A stretch of 64,000 nucleotides of DNA from Mycobacterium avium subsp. avium (lineage in GTDB: Bacteria > Actinomycetota > Actinomycetes > Mycobacteriales > Mycobacteriaceae), in the NCBI RefSeq assembly GCF_009741445.1, contig NZ_CP046507.1, forward strand, positions 1,488,001 to 1,552,000, in the 5' to 3' direction. Of this stretch, positions 27,238-35,757 are shown in pieces (the stretch's first letter is position 1; every line of letters starts with the position of its first letter). Made by a program: the position numbers and the translations under genes. A model generated the notes under the pieces. The model did not search any database. It was not told the origin of the DNA and saw only the letters and a program-made list of their open reading frames with translations.

Positions 27238-27709
27238 AGGCAACCCACTCAAGGACAACGATGAGCGGGTCACCGTTCAAGTAGCGTGCGTCGCCTCCGA
27301 GCAGGATGGGCGCCCACATGTACGTCCACAGAGCGCCTTTCTGGACGCCGGCCCTGATCTGGTCGAACAGCAGAAGCCACGGCAGCTCCCAGATGAACCG
27401 TGGAATCAGAGCGATGAACACCCACACAATCACCATCGCGCTCAGTCGCTCCGCCTTCGTCCAGTCGCGTCGGCCCGCCACCGGTAGCCACGGCAGCGCA
27501 AGCGCCGTCAAGAAACACCCAACGACGACAACTACCAATCCGGTGGACGCGACGACATGCGAAACCCCGCCGTGAAATTCGAGGAACCAGAACACGACAT
27601 GGATAGCGAAGAAGAAAGCCAGAACTCCGAACAGCGACTTTTGCAGTGACGAAAGTCCGCGCCTCTGCTGCGACCTCTGGCGTTCGTCGGCGTTAATCGT
27701 CTCCGTCAT
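27232..27709 (-). pseudogene. Membrane protein, N-terminal half (split by inversion)
   Basis: ATG at 27709 opens MTETINADERQRSQQRRG. Three or four hydrophobic segments follow (LFGVLAFFFAIHVVFWFLEF, VVVVVGCFLTALALPWL, MVIVWVFIALIPRFIWELPW) and then [17 protein letters not shown], where the inversion cuts it. The remaining roughly 90 residues are at 1241-1512 (+). It is lower in GC than the flanking NRPS, as is the adjacent TetR gene, suggesting joint acquisition. A fusion reading into NRPS bases runs on but is not meaningful. It is divergent from tetR, its probable repressor. The substrate or ligand is unknown, and the family is only loosely EBP/EXPERA-like. Confidence 0.85.
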
Positions 27710-27754
27710 GGCCCTACCGTTCGCTGGCCGGGAAGCTGCACGTCCGAAGCATGG

Positions 27755-27806
27755 CACATGCAATGTTTTCCTGGCAAGAACCCTGACTTAAGGTGCTGTG
27801 CATGTG
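27755..27806. promoter_or_regulatory. Inverted 8-bp half-sites in the tetR/membrane protein intergenic region
   Basis: CACATGCA (27755-27762) and TGCATGTG (27799-27806) are exact inverted copies 36 bp apart, between the divergent starts at 27709 and 27836. They could be TetR-binding half-sites or a DNA-looping pair. The spacing is wide for a single dimer, so this is tentative. Confidence 0.35.
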
Positions 27807-27835
27807 GCAACGCGCTGGCAGGGCGGATTGCGCCG

Positions 27836-28438
27836 ATGACTGAACGAGTACGAACCGCCCCACGCCGTCCCAGTGACGGGCGACAGGAGCGCGGCGATCG
27901 GACCCGCGAATTACTCATCGACGAGACGGTCCGGTGCATTCGCGAGGAAGGCTTCTCCGCGGCTAGTACACGGCACATCATCGAACGAGCCGGCCTCAGT
28001 TGGGGTGTCATCCAACATCACTTCGGCGACCGCGATGGTCTGCTGACTGCGGTAATCGAAGACGCGGTTGACAAGCTCTGCACAGCACTTGATCTGATAG
28101 CCGATCCGGCTCACGTCACAGACACCGAAGAACTGGTGCGAGCGACGTGGGAAGCGTTCGCCAATCCAAAAGCAATGGCAGGCCTTGAAATTCTCATCTC
28201 CACCAAACGGTTGCGCGGCGCGCTTGAGGGCCAGCCCATGCAACGTCTGGGCGCGGCGCTGGCGAACATGATGGCGCGGTTAAATGCCGCGACCGATGGC
28301 AAACACGCCGTCGCCCTGGGCATGCTGCTGTGGACCACACCGGTAGCGATGATGATCGCGGAGATGTTCGCCGCTCGTCCGCTATCCGCAGAGGATGCCC
28401 GGAAGGCGGTTGCCGATCTGATCGATGCGCATCACTGA
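27836..28438 (+). CDS. TetR/AcrR-family transcriptional regulator
   Basis: A 200-residue TetR protein. The helix-turn-helix spans about residues 28-65 (VRCIREEGFSAASTRHIIER, then AGLSWGVIQHHFGDRDGLL). The C-terminal ligand domain is helical (LEGQPMQRLGAALANMMARL). The start MTERVRTAPRR at 27836 gives the usual short arm before the HTH; the frame is open further upstream. It is divergent from the split membrane protein gene, which it probably represses in response to a ligand of that protein. Its composition is less GC-rich than the flanks. It remains intact although its presumed target is broken by the inversion. Confidence 0.85.
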   Translation: MTERVRTAPRRPSDGRQERGDRTRELLIDETVRCIREEGFSAASTRHIIERAGLSWGVIQHHFGDRDGLLTAVIEDAVDKLCTALDLIADPAHVTDTEELVRATWEAFANPKAMAGLEILISTKRLRGALEGQPMQRLGAALANMMARLNAATDGKHAVALGMLLWTTPVAMMIAEMFAARPLSAEDARKAVADLIDAHH

Positions 28439-28561
28439 GCGTGGATCCGCCTACAAGCTATAGCCGTCGGCCATGCAACGGGCTGCGGGCGCTGTGTGTG
28501 GCTAGCAGCCGGCGAGTGCCCTAACCGTTTGCCATTTAAAAGGTATTTCGGAAGTTCACGC

Positions 28562-28617
28562 CCAACCCCGCACCAACACCTTCCACCACCCCGAAAAACT
28601 CCTACAGGGTGAGGACG
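28562..28617 (+). repeat. 56-bp inverted repeat, copy 2
   Basis: Identical to the reverse complement of 1682-1737. The identity ends at the start of the acidic tail, where the two genes diverge. Confidence 0.9.
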
Positions 28618-28673
28618 GGGGCGAGGACGACGGGGACGAAGACGAAGACAGCGAAGGCGACGACGACGGTTAG
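28563..28673 (+). pseudogene. 3' remnant of a 13E12/HNH gene
   Basis: The frame reads [18 protein letters not shown], then a long acidic tail rich in Asp, Glu and Gly, and stops at 28671-28673. It matches only the last few residues of the intact gene at 1665-3059, with a longer acidic tail. It is therefore the end of a paralogue and not a simple copy. Upstream of 28562 there is no further homology and no start. It overlaps the stop of the KstD-like gene by three bases. It marks one edge of the lower-GC membrane protein/TetR segment. Confidence 0.85.
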
Positions 28674-30439
28674 TCGGGCTGCGAGGCGCTCGGGCGCGCC
28701 GACCCCTCCACGGCGCTCGGGCGCGCCGCCTCTTGGGCGGCGATGTAGCCGTACACCAGCCCCTGCGCGATCGTCGCCCCGGCGCCCGGATACGTCGTGC
28801 CGAACGCATTGGCGGCGGTGTTGCCGATGGCGTACAGCCCGGCGATCGGCCCGCCGTCCTCGCGCAGCACCCGCGCGCGCTCGTCGGTCTTCAGCCCGCC
28901 GCAGGTGCCCAGATCCGACAGCACCATCCGCACCGCGTAGAACGGTCCGTCGAACAACGGCCGCAGGTTGGGGTTCGGCTTGACCGTCGGGTCGCCGTAG
29001 TAGCGGTCGTAGGCGCTGCGGCCGCGGCCGAAGTCGGGATCCTCTCCGGCGGCGGCGTTTTGGTTGAACCGGGTCATCGTCTCGACGAACTCCGGCACCG
29101 GCACGCCGATGCCCGCGCCCAGCTCGGCGAGGTTGTCGGCCCGCACGGCGATGCCGGCGTCATACCACGCCTGCGGGATACGCATCCGCGGAAACAGTTC
29201 GGCCCCAAAGACATAACTGTTGCGGTACTGCTGATCGAAGACGATCCACATCGACTCGACCGGGCTGCCGGACCGCTCCAACTCGAGCAGCCGCTGCCCG
29301 AACGACATGTAATCGGTTGCCTCGTTGACGAACCGGCGCCCGTGCTGGTCCACGATCAGGCAGCCCGGCAGCGAGCGTTCCGCGAGCATCACCGCGGGCG
29401 CCTTGCCGGGCAGCGGCGCCACCGCGGGGAACCACCACGCCTGATCCATCAGGTCGATCGCGGCGCCGATCTCCTGGCCGGCGCGGATCCCGTCGCCGGT
29501 GTTGCCGGCGGCGCCTAGACTCAGGTCGGCGCCCAACGATTCCGACTGAAACTTCCACCGCATCTCCATCCGATGGTCGAAGCCGCCGGTGGCCAGCACA
29601 ACGCCGCGGCGCGCGCTGATCGTCACCTCGCGCCCGCCGTGCTCGACGACGGCCCCGCTCACCCGCTCACCCCGGCGCGTCAGACGCGTCAGGGTGGTGC
29701 CGGTCCAGATCGGGATCCCGGCGCGCAGCACCCCGGTGAACAGCCCGGCCATCAAACCCTGACCGCCGGCCGCGTAGCGCCGGCCCAGCATGCGTCCGCC
29801 CACGCCCTGCACCAGGCGCTTGGCGTAGACGGGAATCCCCTTGCGCGGCAACCGGGCCACCAGGTTCATCCACCGGTAATCGGCGCCCGTCGTCGGCATC
29901 GGAACCGTCACCTCCATCAGGCCGGGCTCCAACCGGGTGCGGTACTCGCCGAGCAGCGAAGTGTCGAAGGGGCGGCATTCACAGGTGCGCCCGGCCGCAC
30001 TGCCGCCCGGCTCCTCCGGGTGATAGTCGGAGTAATCGCGGGCCCAGAACAGCCGCAGCGGCGTGGTCCGGCGCAGCATCTCCACCGTCGCGGACACCTG
30101 CGCGACGAACGCCGCCGACCGCTGCGGCGGCGCCGAACCCGCGACCACCGAATCCAGGTAGGTGCCGGCGCGTTCCGCGGTGTCGCCGGCGTTCGCCTCG
30201 TCCAGCACCGGGCTGGCCGGCAGCCACAGCGCGCCGCCGGAGCGGGCGGTGGAGCCGCCCACGTACGATGATTTCTCCACGATCAGCACCGACAACCCCA
30301 GTTCGTGGGCGGCCAGCGCCGCGGCCATGCCGGTGCCGGAGCCGACGACGAGCAGGTCGACGGCGGTGTCGGCCACGGGAAGTCCGGCAGGAATCGTCGC
30401 GCTGTGCGTCGTCACAGCGAAAACGGTATGTCGCGGCAC
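28670..30439 (-). CDS. KstD-like FAD-dependent dehydrogenase (3-oxosteroid 1-dehydrogenase family)
   Basis: Up to 589 residues. The FAD-binding fold is LLVVGSGTGMAAALAAHELG (about residues 29-48), followed by EKSSYVGGSTARSGGALWLP, the family hallmark. RRFVNEATDY and the C-terminal FGTTYPGAGATIAQGLVYG complete the flavin site. The family introduces a 1,2 double bond in ring A of 3-ketosteroids. Whether this paralogue uses a steroid or a related polycyclic ketone is unknown. GTG at 30439 is the longest start; GTG at 30415 (VTTHSATIPAG) would suit the family length better. It is divergent from the KshA-like gene, which fits joint action on ring B opening. Confidence 0.85.
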   Translation of the reverse strand: MPRHTVFAVTTHSATIPAGLPVADTAVDLLVVGSGTGMAAALAAHELGLSVLIVEKSSYVGGSTARSGGALWLPASPVLDEANAGDTAERAGTYLDSVVAGSAPPQRSAAFVAQVSATVEMLRRTTPLRLFWARDYSDYHPEEPGGSAAGRTCECRPFDTSLLGEYRTRLEPGLMEVTVPMPTTGADYRWMNLVARLPRKGIPVYAKRLVQGVGGRMLGRRYAAGGQGLMAGLFTGVLRAGIPIWTGTTLTRLTRRGERVSGAVVEHGGREVTISARRGVVLATGGFDHRMEMRWKFQSESLGADLSLGAAGNTGDGIRAGQEIGAAIDLMDQAWWFPAVAPLPGKAPAVMLAERSLPGCLIVDQHGRRFVNEATDYMSFGQRLLELERSGSPVESMWIVFDQQYRNSYVFGAELFPRMRIPQAWYDAGIAVRADNLAELGAGIGVPVPEFVETMTRFNQNAAAGEDPDFGRGRSAYDRYYGDPTVKPNPNLRPLFDGPFYAVRMVLSDLGTCGGLKTDERARVLREDGGPIAGLYAIGNTAANAFGTTYPGAGATIAQGLVYGYIAAQEAARPSAVEGSARPSASQPD

Positions 30440-30516
30440 CGTGATACCGGAATAGCCGTCCTGATGAGTGGAACAGACACCCCCACGGGCGGGTCCGGCT
30501 GCGTTGAATCGTGCGC

Positions 30517-31629
30517 ATGCATGACACCGACGAAATCCGGCTCATCGAGGCCCAGGCCGTCCCGACCCGGTTTGCCCGCGGCTGGCATTGCCTGGGCCTG
30601 ATCCGGGATTTCGGTGACGGCAAGCCGCACCCGATCAACGCCTTCGGGCAGAAACTGGTCGTCTTCCGCGGCGGCGACGGCGCCATCAACGTGCTCGACG
30701 GCTATTGCCGGCACATGGGCGGCGACCTGTCCAGGGGTGAGGTGAAGGGCAACGAGATCGCCTGCCCCTTCCACGATTGGCGCTGGGGCGGCGACGGCCG
30801 GTGCAAGCAGGTGCCCTACAGCCGGCGCACGCCCCGACTGGCCCGCACCCGGGCCTGGACCACCCTGCAGCAGGACGGCATGTTGTTCGTGTGGAACGAC
30901 CCGGAGGGCAATCCGCCGCCGCCGGAGGTAACGATCCCGCGCATCGAGGGTGCCGGCAGCGACGAATGGACCGACTGGCATTGGTATAGCACTGTCGTGC
31001 AAAGCAATTGCCGCGAGATCATCGACAACGTCGTGGACATGGCGCACTTCTTCTACATCCACGGGTCGCTTCCCAAGCAGTTCAAGAACATCTTCGAAGG
31101 CCACGTGGCCACCCAATACATGAACAGCGCCGGGCGCCCCGATATCGGCGGTGAGGGCGCGAGGATGCTCGGCACCACTTCGGTGGCCTCCTATTGGGGA
31201 CCGTCGTTCATGATCGACGACCTGACCTATCACTACGAGGACGCCGACCACCAAACGGTGCTGATCAATTGTCACTACCCGATCGACGCGAATTCTTTTG
31301 TGCTGCAATACGGCATCATCGTCAAGAAATCGGATGCGCTGCCCGACGACCTGGCCATGCAGACCGCGATCGCGCTCGGCGACTTCGTCAAGCTCGGCTT
31401 CGAGCAGGACGTCGAGATCTGGCGGCACAAGGCGCGCATCGACAACCCGCTGCTGGTCGAGGAAGACGGGCCGGTGTATCAGCTGCGCCGCTGGTATCAG
31501 CAGTTCTACGTCGACGTCGCCGACGTGCAACTCGACATGGTCGACCGCTTCGAATTCGAGCTGGACACCACCCGACCCTACGCCGCATGGATGAAAGAGG
31601 TCGAGGCCAACTTGGCGGCCAGGACCTGA
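30517..31629 (+). CDS. Rieske oxygenase, 3-ketosteroid 9-alpha-hydroxylase (KshA)-like
   Basis: A 370-residue terminal oxygenase. The Rieske centre ligands are in CRHMGGDLSRG and CPFHDW (about residues 66-91), in the C-x-H and C-x2-H pattern. The mononuclear iron site is visible in IIDNVVDMAHFFYIHG (about 170-185), which supplies the bridging Asp and the two His. The length and the GWHCLG start match KshA. KshA hydroxylates C9 of 4-androstenedione-type ketosteroids with electrons from a KshB reductase, which is not in this window. ATG at 30517 is preferred to GTG at 30511. A small Cys-containing protein and an SDR follow in the same direction. It is very likely a paralogue of the main kshA. 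Confidence 0.88.
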   Translation: MHDTDEIRLIEAQAVPTRFARGWHCLGLIRDFGDGKPHPINAFGQKLVVFRGGDGAINVLDGYCRHMGGDLSRGEVKGNEIACPFHDWRWGGDGRCKQVPYSRRTPRLARTRAWTTLQQDGMLFVWNDPEGNPPPPEVTIPRIEGAGSDEWTDWHWYSTVVQSNCREIIDNVVDMAHFFYIHGSLPKQFKNIFEGHVATQYMNSAGRPDIGGEGARMLGTTSVASYWGPSFMIDDLTYHYEDADHQTVLINCHYPIDANSFVLQYGIIVKKSDALPDDLAMQTAIALGDFVKLGFEQDVEIWRHKARIDNPLLVEEDGPVYQLRRWYQQFYVDVADVQLDMVDRFEFELDTTRPYAAWMKEVEANLAART

Positions 31630-31640
31630 AGGTGCTGAAA

Positions 31641-31916
31641 ATGCCTGTGCGCGAGGATGTTCGGCTCGTCGACATGCCCATGGCGCCGGTGATGTGCCAA
31701 GACTGCGGAGCGCGGGTCATGGCCCGCAAAAGCAGCTGGAACCAAACCAGCGTGCAATGGGATGCCGACGCTTCGGCTCGCTGCATCGAGCGCCGCGACG
31801 CCGAATGCCTGGCCGGCCATCACCGGGGGCCGTTCCTGGGATGTACCGCGCTGCGGGAGTCGATCCAGGCCGCCGTCGCCAGAGGAGAATTGGCGATCGT
31901 CGACCCCCTCGGCTGA
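31641..31916 (+). CDS. Small conserved protein with CxxC, downstream of kshA-like
   Basis: 91 residues starting MPVREDVRLVDMPMAPV. It contains MCQDCGARVMARKSSW and later ASARCIERRDAECL and FLGCTALRESI, so four or five cysteines that could hold a metal or iron-sulphur centre. It is not a canonical ferredoxin. It starts 11 bp after the KshA-like stop and is followed 14 bp later by an SDR, so it is part of that operon. A role as a small redox or assembly partner of the oxygenase is inference. A GTG at 31632 is an alternative start. Confidence 0.7.
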   Translation: MPVREDVRLVDMPMAPVMCQDCGARVMARKSSWNQTSVQWDADASARCIERRDAECLAGHHRGPFLGCTALRESIQAAVARGELAIVDPLG

Positions 31917-31930
31917 CGTAGTCTGACCGC

Positions 31931-32737
31931 ATGAGTGGTGTGAGGCGGGTGGCCGTGGTGACCGGCGCGAGCCGCGGCGCGGGACGCGGCATCTCGGCCG
32001 CGCTGGCAGATCGCGGCTGGCGGGTGTACGCGACGAGCCGCACCATCGGCGACACCCCGTCCGGTGTGGTGCCCGTCCGCGTCGATCACCGCGACGACGC
32101 GGCCGTGTCGGACCTGTTCGACCGTGTGCGGCGGGAGAGCGGGCGGCTCGACCTTCTGGTCAACAACGCCGCGACGATCTCCGACAATTTGGTCAGGCCA
32201 AAGCCCTTCTGGGAGAAGCCACTCGACTTGGCCGATGTGCTCGATGTGGGATTGCGGTCGTCTTATGTGGCGTCCTGGTACGCCGCGCCGCTGTTGGTTG
32301 CGGGCGGACGCGGGCTGATTGCGTTCACGTCGTCGCCGGGGTCGGTGTGCTACATGCACGGTCCCGCGTACGGCGCGCAGAAGGCCGGAGCCGACAAGAT
32401 GGCCGCAGACATGGCGGTGGACTTCCGGGGCACCGGGGTTGCGACGGTGTCGATATGGATGGGCATCCTGCTGACCGAAAAGCTGCGCGCCGCTTTCGGT
32501 GCGGATCCGGCCGCGCTGGCCGCGACCGCCGAGCATGCCGAAACCCCGGAATTCACAGGCTATGTGATCGATGCGCTGTTCGACGACCCGGGTCTGGCGG
32601 AGCTCAGCGGGCAGACGCTGATCGGGGCGGAACTCGCGCAGCGCTACGGCATCACCGACGAGGGCGGCCGCCGCCCACCGTCCCATCGGGACATGCTCGG
32701 CTCGCCCCGGACGCCGAGCAGCGTCGTGGTGCGCTAG
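31931..32737 (+). CDS. SDR-family oxidoreductase
   Basis: A 268-residue classical SDR. The cofactor motif is VTGASRGAGRGISAAL (residues 10-25), with NNAAT at about 79, and the catalytic Tyr and Lys in YGAQKAG near residue 144 with Ser in FTSSPGS before them. The C-terminus is long and charged. It looks like the DHRS1-like subgroup. It is the last gene of the kshA-like operon. It probably oxidises or reduces a hydroxyl/keto group of the same substrate. Confidence 0.85.
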   Translation: MSGVRRVAVVTGASRGAGRGISAALADRGWRVYATSRTIGDTPSGVVPVRVDHRDDAAVSDLFDRVRRESGRLDLLVNNAATISDNLVRPKPFWEKPLDLADVLDVGLRSSYVASWYAAPLLVAGGRGLIAFTSSPGSVCYMHGPAYGAQKAGADKMAADMAVDFRGTGVATVSIWMGILLTEKLRAAFGADPAALAATAEHAETPEFTGYVIDALFDDPGLAELSGQTLIGAELAQRYGITDEGGRRPPSHRDMLGSPRTPSSVVVR

Positions 32738-32843
32738 TGCGCTAGCGCCGGTCAACCCTCAAAGACGCCGAGCGCTCCGACGTACGCGCGGTCGCCCATG
32801 GCCCGCTCGGTCAGGCACCACGATCCGTCGGTCGGCAGTCGTG

Positions 32844-33626
32844 TCAGGCGTGTGCGCCGCCGTCGACGCGAATCTCCGTCCCGGTGATGAACGCGCCGTC
32901 GTCGGAGGCCACCATCGCGATCACCGAGGCGACTGCGCTCGGGTCGCCCAGTATTTCACTGTCTTTGCCGTGCAGGAGCGGGGTTTGCTTGGCCCACAGG
33001 CCGACGTCATACCCGTCGGGCATTTTGTCCAACGTGCTGTTGGCCAGTGCCGTCGAGACTCCGCCGGGTTGGATGTTGACCGCGCGCAGCCCTTGCTTCG
33101 CGTACTCCAGCGCCAGCGAATGGGTGAAGCTCAAGATGCCGCCCTTGCTGGCGGCATACGCGGCCATGTAGGGATGTGCGAACGATGCGGCGGTGGAGGT
33201 GAAGTTCACCACCACACCGCGCCCGGAGTCCAGCAGCGCCGGCAGCGCCTGGCGGGTCATCAGGAAGGTGCCGGTCAGATTGACGGCCAACGTCCTGTTC
33301 CAGTCGGCCAGCGTGGTCTGGTGAGTGTGCGAACACGTCTGTATGGCCGCAACATTCACCAGCACCTCAAGGCCGCCGAGGTCGGCTACCGCGGCATCGA
33401 CGGCGGCAATGACATCCCCTTCGACCGAGATATCCAGGACGGCGGTGGTCAGGCGTTTGCCGGTGCCGGCGTCGTCGGCGGCGGCCCTCGTGCGCGCCAA
33501 CCCCTCCGCGGAGATGTCGTAGGCCACGATGGTGGCGCCCTCGTCGAGCAGCCGGGCTGCGGTGGCCGCACCGATCCCGGAGCCGGCCCCGGTCACGATT
33601 GCGCGGCGGCCTGCGAAACGGTCCAT
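32844..33626 (-). CDS. SDR-family oxidoreductase
   Basis: A 260-residue classical SDR with TGAGSGIGAATAARLLDEGA (residues 12-31), NVAAI in place of NNAG at about 91, catalytic YAASKGG at about 158, and VDGGAHA at the C-terminus. The VNVAAIQ variant is common in this family. It is the last of a six-gene minus-strand run from 37109 to 32844 containing a putative oxygenase, an esterase, a second SDR and a SnoaL protein. Its substrate is unknown. Confidence 0.85.
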   Translation of the reverse strand: MDRFAGRRAIVTGAGSGIGAATAARLLDEGATIVAYDISAEGLARTRAAADDAGTGKRLTTAVLDISVEGDVIAAVDAAVADLGGLEVLVNVAAIQTCSHTHQTTLADWNRTLAVNLTGTFLMTRQALPALLDSGRGVVVNFTSTAASFAHPYMAAYAASKGGILSFTHSLALEYAKQGLRAVNIQPGGVSTALANSTLDKMPDGYDVGLWAKQTPLLHGKDSEILGDPSAVASVIAMVASDDGAFITGTEIRVDGGAHA

Positions 33627-33646
33627 GACGCAATGCCTCTCGGTGA

Positions 33647-34723
33647 TCAGGCCGGCTGAAACGCGCTCAGCGGCGCTTGGTCGGGATAGCTGGTCGGACC
33701 CCCCACGTCATAGGCGGCGTTGAGGGCAGCGATGAATTCTGGGTCATGCAGTGGCGCGCTCGGGGCGTCGAGTTTGATGCCCTTGGCATGGAGGTCGTCC
33801 AGCATCATGTCGATCGCGCGGTCGATGGTGATGTCGTCGGAGCCTTCCATATTTTTCTTGAGCTCGTCATAGTCGGAGAAAACCTCGGCCGACCAGTGGA
33901 CCAGGAATCGCAACTCGTCAGTGTGGTGGCGGGCGATCACGTCCTCGCCGTTCTTGAGCAACCAGTGGTTGCGATCGGACGGGTCACCCGTGAACACGGT
34001 GTCGAACGCCAAACCGGACGGAATCTGTTGTTCCAGTGGCCCGTTGGCTTCGCCGCGGTGAACCATCATCTCGTTTTGCACCACCACGCCGCGGTTGTTG
34101 ATCGGCGGCAGCACTCGCGCCGGGGCTTTCAACGGACCGTCGGGCCAGTAGGTGAAGCCACTTCCGGTGTCCAGGCAGAACCACGTGATCACCTGGGCCA
34201 TTTTGATCAGGTAGTCGGAGAACAATCCCGACTTGCCCATGACGCTGCACAGCCAGGTGGGTGCGTTCTCGTGGCGCACGCCGCGAAAACTCGGCGAATC
34301 CAAGTGGCCGGGATCGCGGTTGGCGCAAGGCCCATTGATGTTGAACAGCATCATCTCCGGCTTGGCGTACTCAGCGTTCCAGTAGCGCTTGGCATGTTCA
34401 AGGAAGGCGGCGTTGTAGAAGCAGTCGTGTAGTTCCGGGTACAGCACGGTGCCATAGTTGGCGAGGTAGCCGCGGAACGTCGGCGTGAGAAACAGGTCCA
34501 GCGAGGGCGTGAACCCCTCGGGAAACGCACCGCTCATCGTCGCCATCAGTTCGTCGGCCGACGCGAAGTGCTGCGCGATGATGAGGCGCCACGGACCGCG
34601 CGTGTGCACCACATTCAATAGGCGCTCACGCTGATCGTCGGTGTACACATTGTCGATTTCGCGGGGCGGCGCGACCGGCCGCAGTACGTCGGAAAGCTCC
34701 ATCCGGCGCTCGTCGCTGAGCAT
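33647..34723 (-). CDS. Conserved hypothetical protein, possible Fe(II)-dependent oxygenase
   Basis: 358 residues from ATG at 34723, chosen because AGGAGG lies six bases upstream; a GTG at 34726 is too close. No family is assigned with certainty. GHLDSPSFRGVRHEN (about residue 142) supplies an H-x-D pair and MMVHRGEANG (about 222) a distal His, the arrangement of cupin-fold Fe(II)/2-oxoglutarate oxygenases. Aromatic-rich segments surround it. There is no signal or membrane segment. It sits between an SDR and an esterase in the same operon, so a hydroxylation step in the local catabolic pathway is possible. The metal assignment is inference from residues alone. Confidence 0.6.
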   Translation of the reverse strand: MLSDERRMELSDVLRPVAPPREIDNVYTDDQRERLLNVVHTRGPWRLIIAQHFASADELMATMSGAFPEGFTPSLDLFLTPTFRGYLANYGTVLYPELHDCFYNAAFLEHAKRYWNAEYAKPEMMLFNINGPCANRDPGHLDSPSFRGVRHENAPTWLCSVMGKSGLFSDYLIKMAQVITWFCLDTGSGFTYWPDGPLKAPARVLPPINNRGVVVQNEMMVHRGEANGPLEQQIPSGLAFDTVFTGDPSDRNHWLLKNGEDVIARHHTDELRFLVHWSAEVFSDYDELKKNMEGSDDITIDRAIDMMLDDLHAKGIKLDAPSAPLHDPEFIAALNAAYDVGGPTSYPDQAPLSAFQPA

Positions 34724-34767
34724 CACCTGCCTCCTTTGCGGTCACGATCGGTCGATTGTGCGCAGCG

Positions 34768-35751
34768 TTACCGCGTTGGGGTGGAATGCTGTCCGGTGAT
34801 CGGGACGTCAAACCGGAGCGGATGAGTAAACTTGGCCCGCAGCAACCCACCGATCTCCGCGATGGCCAGCCGGCCGCGTGCTGTGGCATCGGAGCGCATC
34901 AGGAAGCCGTGGTACATGCCGGGATATCGGGTGACGGTGGTCTGGACGCCGGCGTCACGCAGGCGGTCCGCGTAGCGCTCGCCCCAGTCCCGGATGGGGT
35001 CGCAGCCCGCGGTGACCACGATCGCCGGCGGCAGACCCGACAGGTCGGCCGCATACGCCGGGACCAGATACGGGTCGGTCGGAGGACCGGCATCGCCGTC
35101 GACCAGCGCGTGCATGTAGTCGATGTCGTCGCGAATGAGCAGCGGAGCGTCGGGCATTGCCGCGATCGAGGCAACGGACATGTCGCGGTCCAACCCGGGA
35201 TACAGCAGCACCTGCGCGCAGATCGGCGGTCCGCGGCGATCGCGCGCGGCCAGGGCGACGGCCGCGGCCAGCGAGCCGCCGGCGCTGTCGCCGATGACCG
35301 CGAGCCGATCGGCATCGACGCCTAATTCCCCGGCCTTCCGCGATACCCATTCGGTGGCGGCGTAGGCGTCGTCGAACTGGGCGGGCGGCGGTGACTCCGG
35401 GGCCAGCCGGTAGTCCACGGCGACGACCGTGGCCGCTGACGCGGAGGCGAGCTCGCGGGCCAGTGGTTCGAATGAGCGGTTGGATCCCATCACCAGTCCG
35501 CCGCCGTGCAGATACACCAGCACCGCCACACCGGAATCCGTTGTGGGCCGGTAGATCCTGACGGGGATGCCGCCGGCGGCGCTGGGCACGAGCGCCTCGG
35601 TGACGCTGGCCATCTCGGGCATGGTCGCCGGCCGCGGTGCGGACTCCAGCCCGGCGCGCACCGCGGGCAGACCCCGTTGCCGCATCGGAGCGGTCTCGCC
35701 GAACGAGGCGATGCGGGCGGTCGCGTCGGGATCCAGTGGGGGAGAAGTCAT
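34768..35751 (-). CDS. Alpha/beta hydrolase, hormone-sensitive-lipase family esterase
   Basis: A 327-residue Lip-type esterase. The oxyanion motif is YLHGGGLVMGS (about residues 79-89). The nucleophile is in GDSAGGSLAAA (about 153). The acid and histidine are in CDPIRDWGERY and YHGFLM (about 250 and 286). Enzymes of this group cleave short acyl esters or lactones; in this setting it could open the ester made by a Baeyer-Villiger monooxygenase, which is inference. ATG at 35751 lies six bases from the stop of the preceding SDR gene. Confidence 0.88.
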   Translation of the reverse strand: MTSPPLDPDATARIASFGETAPMRQRGLPAVRAGLESAPRPATMPEMASVTEALVPSAAGGIPVRIYRPTTDSGVAVLVYLHGGGLVMGSNRSFEPLARELASASAATVVAVDYRLAPESPPPAQFDDAYAATEWVSRKAGELGVDADRLAVIGDSAGGSLAAAVALAARDRRGPPICAQVLLYPGLDRDMSVASIAAMPDAPLLIRDDIDYMHALVDGDAGPPTDPYLVPAYAADLSGLPPAIVVTAGCDPIRDWGERYADRLRDAGVQTTVTRYPGMYHGFLMRSDATARGRLAIAEIGGLLRAKFTHPLRFDVPITGQHSTPTR

Positions 35752-35757
35752 GTCTTG

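Noticed and set aside
27238..27273. GTG at 27273 as the true start of the 3,272-residue NRPS
   Set aside because: The first 12 codons are the membrane protein gene read in another frame, and the protein would begin in the middle of an adenylation domain at A3. The real start is displaced by the inversion.
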